From: Pseudomonas silvicola
Lineage (GTDB): Bacteria; Pseudomonadota; Gammaproteobacteria; Pseudomonadales; Pseudomonadaceae
Direction: 5' to 3'
NCBI RefSeq assembly: GCF_026651855.1
Contig: NZ_CP093280.1
Span: forward strand, 5,788,501-5,852,500
Length of the DNA stretch: 64,000 nt
In this document: positions 57,399 through 64,000 of the stretch, one piece after another
How the letters are laid out: the number at the start of each line of letters is the position of its first letter
How positions within the stretch are numbered: position 1 is the stretch's first letter
Notes under the pieces: model-generated
The model's database searches: none
Seen by the model: the letters and a program-made list of their open reading frames with translations, nothing else
What the model was told of the DNA's origin: nothing
Position numbers and translations under genes: made by a program

Positions 57399-59214
57399 AC
57401 ACGCACGCAGCAGTACCCAACGCCCGATCGAAGCCCACGGCATCATCGGTGACATGCGCACTGCCGCGCTGGTGGCCGACACCGGGGCAGTGGACTTTTT
57501 CTGCTGGCCGGACTTCGACAGCCCGTCGGTCTTCACGGCGCTGCTCGACACCCCCGACGCCGGCGTGTTCGAACTGGCGCCAGTGCTGCCGGACGCTCGT
57601 CGGCAGCAGATCTACCTGCCGGACAGCAACATCCTGCAGACCCGCTGGATTGACACGGCGTCGGTCGTGGAAGTCACGGACCTGATGCCCATCGGTGAAA
57701 ACCCCGATGACACCCCGCGCCTGGTACGACGTATCCGGGCGGTCAATGGCCAGGCCCAGGTGCGCATGCGCTGCCGGGTGCGCCACGATTACAGCCGCGC
57801 CGACACTCGGGCGCGGCTGGACGGCCAGGAGGTGTGTTTCGACGCCGATGGCCAGCCCGGCCTGCGCCTGGCGTCGTGCCAGGCGTTGCAGGTGGACGAG
57901 CACGGCTGGGCAGCGGCCGACTTCACCCTGGAGGAAGGGCAATGCGCCGAATTCATCCTGGGTGCCGAAGCCGACCCGCTGGTGCGGGCCGGCCAGAGCC
58001 AGCGCTGCTTCGAGCACACCCTCAAGTACTGGCGGGACTGGTTGAGCCAGTCTCACTACCAGGGGCGCTGGCGGGAAATGGTGCACCGTTCGGCCCTGGC
58101 GTTGAAACTGCTCACCTCGCGCAAGCACGGCGGCATCATCGCGGCCCCCACGTTCGGGTTGCCAGAGCAAGCCGGTGGCGCGCGCAACTGGGACTATCGC
58201 TACACCTGGATACGTGATGCCTCGTTCACGGTCTACGCATTCATGCGCCTTGGCTTCAGCGAAGAAGCCAACGCTTATGTGCGCTGGGTGCGCGAGCGGG
58301 TCAGCGACTGCTGCCAGGAGCGCGTGGACTTGCACCTGATGTATGCCCTGGACGGGCGCCAGGAGCTGCCCGAAGAAGAATTGTCGCACCTGGCTGGCCA
58401 CGGCGGCGCCACCCCGGTGCGCATCGGCAACGGTGCCTATACGCAAACCCAGCTGGATATCTATGGCGAGCTGCTGGATGCGGTGTACCTGGCCAACAAA
58501 TACGGCGAGGCCATCTCCCACGAGGGTTGGCGCAACGTGCAGACCCTGGTGGACAAGGTGTGCGACCGCTGGCACCGCAAGGACGTGGGTATCTGGGAGA
58601 TGCGCGGCAATGAACAGCACTTCCTGCACTCGCGGCTGATGTGCTGGGTGGCCCTGGACAGAGCCCTGCGCCTGGCGAACAAACGCTCGTTGCCCGCGCC
58701 GTTCGCTCGCTGGGACGAAGTCCGCCAGGCCATTCACGATGACATCTGGACCCACTTCTGGGACGCCGACGCCGGGCATTTCGTCCAGCGCCTGGGCAGC
58801 CGCGAAGTGGATGGCGCGTTGTTGCTGATGCCGCTGGTGCGTTTCGTTGGCGCCAGCGACCCTCGTTGGCTGGCAACCCTGGCGGTGATCGAGCGCGACC
58901 TGGTGCGCGACGGCATGGTCTATCGCTACCGCGAAGCGGACGACGGCCTGGACGGCGAAGAAGGTGCCTTTACTGCCTGCAGCTTCTGGTACGTGGAATG
59001 CCTGGCTCGCGCCGGGCGAGTGGAAGAGGCGCACCTGGAGTTCGAACAGCTGCTGCGCTACGCCAACCCTCTGGGGCTCTACGCCGAAGAGTTCGACCGG
59101 CAGGGCTGCCACCTGGGCAACACCCCCCAGGCGCTGTCGCACCTGGCGCTAATCAGCGCGGCGAGTTTTCTGGACAGGAAGTTGAGTGGGCAACGGACGC
59201 ATTGGCAGCCTTGA
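57391..59214 (+). CDS. Glycoside hydrolase family 15 protein (glucoamylase/trehalase-like)
   Basis: The protein has 607 residues, the usual size of bacterial GH15 proteins. An N-terminal beta-rich trehalase-like domain starts with IEAHGIIGDMRTAALVADTGAVDF and WPDFDSPSVF. The (alpha/alpha)6 catalytic domain has ARNWDYRYTWIRDASFTVYA and, near the C-terminus, DGEEGAFTACSFWYVECLARAG. No signal peptide is seen, so it is probably cytoplasmic. The start overlaps the preceding dehydrogenase stop. Substrate could be trehalose or alpha-glucan; sequence alone does not decide. Confidence 0.88.
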   Translation: MAEHARSSTQRPIEAHGIIGDMRTAALVADTGAVDFFCWPDFDSPSVFTALLDTPDAGVFELAPVLPDARRQQIYLPDSNILQTRWIDTASVVEVTDLMPIGENPDDTPRLVRRIRAVNGQAQVRMRCRVRHDYSRADTRARLDGQEVCFDADGQPGLRLASCQALQVDEHGWAAADFTLEEGQCAEFILGAEADPLVRAGQSQRCFEHTLKYWRDWLSQSHYQGRWREMVHRSALALKLLTSRKHGGIIAAPTFGLPEQAGGARNWDYRYTWIRDASFTVYAFMRLGFSEEANAYVRWVRERVSDCCQERVDLHLMYALDGRQELPEEELSHLAGHGGATPVRIGNGAYTQTQLDIYGELLDAVYLANKYGEAISHEGWRNVQTLVDKVCDRWHRKDVGIWEMRGNEQHFLHSRLMCWVALDRALRLANKRSLPAPFARWDEVRQAIHDDIWTHFWDADAGHFVQRLGSREVDGALLLMPLVRFVGASDPRWLATLAVIERDLVRDGMVYRYREADDGLDGEEGAFTACSFWYVECLARAGRVEEAHLEFEQLLRYANPLGLYAEEFDRQGCHLGNTPQALSHLALISAASFLDRKLSGQRTHWQP

Positions 59215-59229
59215 GCGGACCAGGCAATG

Positions 59230-60116
59230 GCACAGGCATAACTGGCCTGAAACAGATGTGGGACCGGGCTTGCCCGAAGCGCCGCGCGGGCGGCGCGCGG
59301 TCTCGAGGGCGCCGGAAACCTTGAGGCATGCACCTGGCGGCCTTGATACGGTTTCAAGCCGGAAAAACAAGGCGGACCAGGCAATCTCACAGACATAACT
59401 GGCCCGAAACAGATGTAGGAGCAGAGCTTGCTCGCGAAGTGCCGCGCGGGCGGCGCTCGGTCTCGAGGGCGCCGGAAAAACCAAGGCATGCACCTGGCAG
59501 CCCTGCCCCAATCCCAAGCCGAACAAACAAGGCGGTCGAGGCAATCCCACAGACATAACTGGCCCGAAACAAACGTTGGAGCAGAGCTTGCTCGCGAAGC
59601 GCCGCGCGGGCGGCGCTCGGTCTCAAGGGCGCCGGAAAAACCAAGGCATGCACATGGAGGCCCTGACCCAATCCCAAGCCGAACCAACAAGGCGGTCCAG
59701 GCAATCCCACAGACATAATTGGCCCGAAACAGATGTAGGAGCAGAGCTTGCTCGCGAAGCGCCGCGCGGGCGGCGCTCGGTCTCAAGGGCGCCGGAAAAA
59801 CCAAGCCATGCACATGGAGGCCCTGACCCAATCCCAAGCCAAACAAACAGGGCGGTCCAGGTAATCCCACAGACATAACTGGCCCGAAACAGATGTAGGA
59901 GCAGAGCTTGCTCGCGAAGCGCCGCGCGGGCGGCGCTCGGTCTCGAGGGCGCTGGAGAAACCCGAGCCATGCACCTGGCAGCCCTGACCCAATCCCAAGC
60001 CAAACAAACAGGGCGGTCCAGGTAATCCCACAGACATAACTGGCCCGAAACAGATGTAGGAGCAGAGCTTGCTCGCGAAGCGCCGCGCGGGCGGCGCTCG
60101 GTCTCAAGGGCGCTAC
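59230..60116 (+). repeat. Repeat array, forward arm: six units of about 160 bp
   Basis: The tag GGCCCGAAAC (GGCCTGAAAC in the first) occurs at 59243, 59401, 59561, 59721, 59881 and 60042, giving spacings of 158, 160, 160, 160 and 161. Each unit has a short hairpin (GAGCAGAGCTTGCTC), a GC palindrome (GCGCCGCGCGGGCGGCGC) and a less conserved ~75-bp linker. The first unit carries GGGACCGGGC instead of GGAGCAGAGC, and the third has AAACGTTGG instead of AGATGTAGG. It lies right after the GH15 gene and looks noncoding. Confidence 0.92.
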
Positions 60117-60222
60117 AAAACCATCGACTAGCGCTTGGTGGCCATGATGAGATCTCTAGCGGGCCCCTGAAAGCCTGTCATGAAATCGCATCATGGCCAC
60201 CAGGTGCATGGCTTGGGTTTCT
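60117..60222. repeat. Centre of the giant palindrome
   Basis: GGTGGCCATGATG (60137-60149) is answered by CATCATGGCCACC (60189-60201). Their midpoint is 60169. The midpoints of paired unit tags (60042 with 60297, 59881 with 60457, 59721 with 60618) all fall at 60169-60170, so the whole array is one symmetrical structure. The 39-base middle is unrelated to the units. Confidence 0.88.
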
Positions 60223-61075
60223 CCTGCGTCCTCGAGACCGTGCGCCGCCCGCGCGGCGCTTCGCGAGCAAGCTCTGCTCCTACATCTGTTTCGGGCCAGT
60301 TATGTCTGTGAGATTGCCTGGTCCGCCTTGATTGTCCGCCTGGAGATTGGGTCAGGGCCTCCAGGCGCATGCCTTGGTTTCTCCAGCGCCCTTGAGACTG
60401 TGCGCCGCCCGCGCGGCGCTTCGCGAGCAAGCTCTGCTCCTACATCTGTTTCGGGCCAATTATGTCTGTGGGATTGCCTGGACCGCCTTGTTTTTCCGGC
60501 TTGAGACCGTATCAGGGCCACCAGGTGCATGGCTTGGGTTTCTACAGCGCCCTTGAGACCGTGCGCCGCCCGCGCGGCGCTTCGCGAGCAAGCTCTGCTC
60601 CTACATCTGTTTCGGGCCAGTTATGTCTGTGGGATTGCCTGGACCGCCTTGTTGGTTCGCCTTGGGATCGGGTCAGGGCCGCCAGGTGCATGGCTGGATG
60701 CTTCTGGCGCCCTCGAGACCGTGCGCCGCCCGCGCGGCGCTTCGCGAGCAAGCTCTGCTCCTACATCTGTTTCGGGCCAGTTATGTCTGGGCCATCGCCT
60801 GGACCGCCTTGTTGGTTTGGCTTGGGATTGGGTCAGGGCCTCCATGTGCATGCCTTGGTTTTTTCGGCGCCCTCGAGACCGAGCGCCGCCCGCGCGGCGC
60901 TTCGCGAGCAAGCTCTGCTCCAACGTTTGTTTCGGGCCAGTTATGCCTGTGGGATTGCCTTGTCCGCCTTGTTTTTCCGGCTTGAGACCGTATCAGGGCC
61001 TCTAGGTGCATGGCTTCGGTTTCTCCAGCGCCCTTGCGACCGTGCGCCGCCCGCGCGGCGCTTCCCGAACTAAAT
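60223..61075 (-). repeat. Repeat array, inverted arm: five complete units and one partial
   Basis: The reverse tag GTTTCGGGCC ends at 60297, 60457, 60618, 60778 and 60938, again 160 or 161 apart. A sixth unit, 61029-61075, keeps only the GC palindrome and then stops at CCCGAACTAAATCC. The unit tagged at 60938 carries the AACGTTT variant. The variant therefore sits one unit off its mirror position in the forward arm, as if one unit was gained or lost. Confidence 0.92.
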
Positions 61076-61301
61076 CCGTGCCCCCTTCCCAGGTAGGACC
61101 GGGCGAAGCCCGGGAAGCAGGCACCGCGGTATGACCGGAGAATCATGGCCTCAGCTAACCCGGCTGCCCCCCATTACCGCACTCGATGAGTTTTTCTTTA
61201 GCCGCGATGAAGTTTTTCATTACAGGCAGGCGCAAACGCGCGGAAACAGCCATAATGGCAACCATCACATCCTGATACTTAATTGTTTCCTATTCTGAAA
61301 A

Positions 61302-61339
61302 GACCGGATCAAGGCAAGTTCGGGGAATTTAATCCGGTC
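61302..61339. promoter_or_regulatory. Inverted repeat in the csrA upstream region
   Basis: GACCGGAT (61302-61309) and ATCCGGTC (61332-61339) frame a 22-base interval, 65 bases before the csrA-family ATG. It could be an operator or a leader stem. In the rest of 61081-61403 I see one more hairpin (CCGGGC/GCCCGG, 61099-61113, no T-tract) and no convincing -35/-10 pair or gene. Confidence 0.45.
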
Positions 61340-61403
61340 CCGTGCGTCTCAATCCCGACTCGAAAGTCAAAAGTGGACTCACTGACCCAGCAAGGAGCAG
61401 CAC

Positions 61404-61601
61404 ATGCTGATACTCACCCGTAAAGTAGGCGAGACCATCGTCATCAATGACGACATCAAGATCACCATCCTCGGCGTCAAGGGGATGCAGGTTCGCATCG
61501 GTATCGATGCGCCGAAGGAAGTCCAGGTCCACCGCGAAGAGATCTACAAACGCATTCAGGCTGGCAGCCCTGCCCCCGAAAAAGAAGACCACAACCACTA
61601 A
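61404..61601 (+). CDS. csrA: CsrA/RsmA-family RNA-binding regulator
   Basis: The protein has 65 residues with the complete CsrA pattern: [33 protein letters not shown] and [13 protein letters not shown], with the key Arg44 in VHREE. CsrA proteins are dimers that bind GGA motifs in mRNA leaders and are titrated by small RNAs. Pseudomonas genomes usually carry several copies (RsmA, RsmE and others), and [13 protein letters not shown] plus the acidic tail do not match RsmA exactly, so this is one of the paralogues. The AAGGAG site 7 bases upstream is strong. Confidence 0.95.
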   Translation: MLILTRKVGETIVINDDIKITILGVKGMQVRIGIDAPKEVQVHREEIYKRIQAGSPAPEKEDHNH

Positions 61602-61626
61602 GGTCTCCGCGTTCCCGCCTTGCCGC

Positions 61627-61643
61627 CTGGGCCGTTGGCCCAG
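61627..61643. terminator. Possible weak terminator between csrA and the histidine kinase
   Basis: CTGGGCC, loop GTT and GGCCCAG form a perfect 7-bp stem in the 86-base convergent gap. There is no clear T-tract on either side, so termination is only suggested by position. Confidence 0.4.
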
Positions 61644-61687
61644 TCGCACGCTTGAGCCCGCCTTCACTCGGTAACGGTTGATGCCGT

Positions 61688-64000
61688 TCAAGGCAGGGGT
61701 TGCGAATCTTCCAGGCTGGGCTGCGCCGCCAGGGCGTGCTCCAGTTTCTCGGCCAGTTCATCGTCACGAAACGGTTTCTGCACCACCAGCGGCTCATGGC
61801 CTCTCAGGCCATCCAGGTCGGCGTAACCGGTGATGAACACCACGGGCAGGCGGGGGTACACCCCACGTGCTACCTGGGCCAATTGCGCGCCGTTCATACC
61901 GGGCATGGCATAGTCGGTCAGCAGCACATCCACCTCCTCGCTGAGCACATCCAGGGCCACCTGGCCGCTGGCAGCCTCCACCACCCGGTAGCCCAGGCGT
62001 TCGAGCAACTGCGCCGTCACCGCGCGCACCTGGTGGTCGTCGTCCACCAGCAGCACGGTGCGGTTGGCGCCTTGCACCGGCTCGCTTCGCGCCGCCACGG
62101 GGGCCGTACGCACCGCAATGGCATTGAGGCTCGGCAGGTAGACCTCCACCGTGGTGCCCTGCCCCGGCGCCGTGGTAATGCCCACGCCGCCCCCTGATTG
62201 CTTGGCAAAGCCGAACACCTGAGCCAACCCCAGGCCGGAGCCCTTGCCAATGTCCTTGGTGGTGAAGAACGGCTCGAAGGCCTTGGCCAGCACGGCCTCG
62301 CTCATGCCGCTGCCCGTGTCGCCGATGGACAGCACCACATAGGCACCCGGCTCCGGGTCCTGGGGGTGCAGCGCCGGGCGGTCGACCAGGGCGTTGCGGG
62401 TGGCCAGGCGCAGCGTACCGCCACCGGGCATGGCGTCACGGGCATTGATGGCCAGGTTGAGGATGATCATCTCGGTCTGGGTGGGGTCGACCAATGCGCT
62501 CCACAGGGCATCGTCGGTGTGGGTCTGGATCCAGATGCTGCCACCCAAGGTGCGTTGCAGCAGTTCGAACATGCCGAACACAGTGTCATTGAGATTGACC
62601 GGCATCGGTTCCAAACGCTGGCGACGGGAAAACGCCAGCAGCTGGGCGGTCAGCTTGGCGCCGCGCTCGCCGGCTTCTCGAATATTGTGCAGACGGCTCT
62701 GCACCTTTTCCATGACGCCACGTTCCACGTCCCGGGCCAGGAAGGTGGTGCTGGTCAAAATCACCGTCAGCAGGTTGTTGAAGTCGTGGGCCACGCCCGC
62801 GGTGAGCTGCCCCACTGCCTCCAGGCGCTGCATCTGCTGCAGCGTGGCCTCGATGCGCTCACGTTCCTTGATCTGCTGGCGCAACTGTTCGTTGGTGGCG
62901 GCCAGTTGATCCACCACCGCCCGCTCGCCGGTAATGTCACGCACCGCTGCGTACATCAGGCCGTCGTCGGGCACGATGGTCCACGACAACCAACGGTAGT
63001 CGCCATCGGCATGGCGCATGCGGTTGACGAACCGCGTGGAGACGTTGCCACTGGCGATGTTCTCGGTTTCGCGCACGGTGGCACCGATGTCATTGGGGTG
63101 CACCAGCTCCCACAATTGCATCTGCCCCAGGGTTTGCCGCGACCAGCCCAGCGCGGCTTCCCAGGCGGGGTTCAGCGCTATGGGCGACATGTCGAAGCGC
63201 ATCACCGCCAGCAGTTCGCGGGACAGCTCCCAGGTACGGTCACGCTCCCGGGTACGCTTTTGCACGCGGTCGCCCAGCAACTCGTTGAGCCGCTGCAAGG
63301 CCTCGGTGGCCTGTTTCTGCTCGCTGATGTCCTGGATGACCCCGGTGAAACGCACGCACACCAGCCCCTCGAAGAAGGCCCTGCCACTGGTGGACATCCA
63401 GCATTCGGCACCGTCAGGCAACAGTGCACGGTACTCCACCTGGTAGCTGCCATCACCCTGGGGGGACATGGCCTGGGCCATGCGCTCCTCCACCAGAGGG
63501 CGGTCCTGGGGGTGGCAATGGTCAAGAAAATAGTCGATATCAACGGTGACCGCCGGGTCGACGCCATACAACGTCCGGCAGCGCTCGTCCCAGACCAATT
63601 GCCCGGTGTGCGGGGCGAAATCCCACACGCCCATGCGTGCCGCATCGATGGCCAGGCGCGCTCGCACCTCCATTTGCTGCAAGGTCTGTTCGGCGCGCAG
63701 GCGCTCGCGGCGCTCGTGAACTTCCGCCAACGCCCGCTTGACCGCCTTGGGCAGCAGGGTCAGGTTCTGCTTGAGCACATAGTCGATGGCGCCCAGGCGC
63801 ATCATTTCCACGGCGTTTTCTTCGCCGTATACCCCGGACAGGAAAATGAACGGCGTCTGCGGGGCGATTTCCCGCGCCCGATGCAGCACCTGGGCCCCCG
63901 AGGAGCCCGGCAGCAGGAAGTCGCAAAGAATCAGGTCGAATACCTGGGTACGCAACACCTGTTCGGCACCCTGGTGGTTGAAGACCAGCGTGGACTCAAT
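61688..64000 (-). CDS. Hybrid sensor histidine kinase/response regulator (N-terminus beyond window)
   Basis: At least 770 residues are present and the reading frame is open to the window end. The order is a receiver domain cut at its start (DLILCDFLLPGSSG with the acceptor Asp, then LSG and LKQNL), a first PAS domain (about 75-190), a second PAS (about 220-360), a coiled-coil linker, HisKA with His405 of the visible part in VAHDFNNLL, HATPase_c (NLAINARDAM, IGDTGSGM, KGSGLGLA), and a C-terminal receiver with Asp696 in LTDYAMPG. The double receiver layout, with a receiver before PAS, suggests a phosphorelay fed by another kinase. The signal is unknown. Confidence 0.88.
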   Translation of the reverse strand: MESTLVFNHQGAEQVLRTQVFDLILCDFLLPGSSGAQVLHRAREIAPQTPFIFLSGVYGEENAVEMMRLGAIDYVLKQNLTLLPKAVKRALAEVHERRERLRAEQTLQQMEVRARLAIDAARMGVWDFAPHTGQLVWDERCRTLYGVDPAVTVDIDYFLDHCHPQDRPLVEERMAQAMSPQGDGSYQVEYRALLPDGAECWMSTSGRAFFEGLVCVRFTGVIQDISEQKQATEALQRLNELLGDRVQKRTRERDRTWELSRELLAVMRFDMSPIALNPAWEAALGWSRQTLGQMQLWELVHPNDIGATVRETENIASGNVSTRFVNRMRHADGDYRWLSWTIVPDDGLMYAAVRDITGERAVVDQLAATNEQLRQQIKERERIEATLQQMQRLEAVGQLTAGVAHDFNNLLTVILTSTTFLARDVERGVMEKVQSRLHNIREAGERGAKLTAQLLAFSRRQRLEPMPVNLNDTVFGMFELLQRTLGGSIWIQTHTDDALWSALVDPTQTEMIILNLAINARDAMPGGGTLRLATRNALVDRPALHPQDPEPGAYVVLSIGDTGSGMSEAVLAKAFEPFFTTKDIGKGSGLGLAQVFGFAKQSGGGVGITTAPGQGTTVEVYLPSLNAIAVRTAPVAARSEPVQGANRTVLLVDDDHQVRAVTAQLLERLGYRVVEAASGQVALDVLSEEVDVLLTDYAMPGMNGAQLAQVARGVYPRLPVVFITGYADLDGLRGHEPLVVQKPFRDDELAEKLEHALAAQPSLEDSQPLP

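Noticed and set aside
59079-60107. Long open frames across the repeat array (for example 342 codons on the minus strand, and several on the plus strand).
   Set aside because: They are translations of the ~160-bp repeat units, with the same low-complexity peptides recurring in several frames. No ribosome site or conserved domain.
59230-61075. CRISPR array.
   Set aside because: Units are about 160 bp with conserved linkers, not 24-40 bp repeats with unique spacers; half are inverted; no cas genes are near.
61099-61113. Hairpin CCGGGC-GAA-GCCCGG as a terminator after the GH15 gene.
   Set aside because: No T-tract follows, and it lies nearly 1.9 kb past the gene end, beyond the repeat array.

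Overview
The window is GC-rich bacterial DNA and, by gene content, almost certainly from a fluorescent Pseudomonas. The pvd genes and the short dispersed GC-rich palindromes suggest the P. putida group or a relative, but this is inference because no marker gene such as rRNA lies in the window. About 50 kb (1 to 50.5 kb) is a compact pyoverdine (fluorescent siderophore) locus.

Layout. On the + strand are pvdM (3' end only), pvdO, the periplasmic transaminase ptaA, two tandem AlcB/IucB-type acyltransferases, the ornithine hydroxylase pvdA and the exporter pvdE. A bidirectional terminator follows. On the - strand are the receptor fpvA, an HSL-family esterase, a four-module peptide synthetase with thioesterase (26,045 to 11,247) and a two-module synthetase (32,614 to 26,189). 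A divergent + strand gene encodes a siderophore-interacting reductase. Then on the - strand come pvdG, an MbtH-like gene, pvdH and the chromophore synthetase pvdL. Seven sites of the form TAAAT-N16-CGT, or a close variant, precede the transcription units. They fit the PvdS iron-starvation promoter, so the locus reads as one regulon. Neither pvdS nor fpvI is in the window.

How the genes fit together. PvdL loads a fatty acid and builds Glu-Tyr-Dab, with Dab supplied by PvdH. The two-module enzyme adds Asp-Ala by its adenylation signatures. The four-module enzyme adds Asp, a basic residue (hydroxyornithine or Lys type, epimerised), Ser and a terminal residue of the same basic type, then releases the chain. 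With PvdA and the acyltransferases, the most economical product is chromophore-Asp-Ala-Asp-D-(acyl)OHOrn-Ser-cyclo-OHOrn. PvdE exports the acylated precursor and PvdM, PvdO and PtaA act in periplasmic maturation. FpvA re-imports the ferric form. PvdG and the MbtH-like protein assist the synthetases.

Most unusual points. pvdL carries an apparently perfect, in-frame, 1,104-bp tandem duplication of the first two thirds of its last adenylation domain. The four-module synthetase has a D-accepting type condensation domain after the Ser module but no epimerase there. A siderophore reductase sits under its own perfect PvdS-type promoter inside the locus. At 59.2 to 61.1 kb lies an array of about 160-bp units, six in one orientation and six (the last partial) in the other, forming one giant palindrome centred near 60,169.

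The rest is ordinary chromosome: pxpC-pxpB-pxpA (5-oxoprolinase, - strand), a TIGR02466-like putative oxygenase, a short UvrA paralogue, an SDR dehydrogenase overlapping a GH15 glycosidase, the repeat array, a CsrA-family regulator, and a hybrid histidine kinase cut by the window end.
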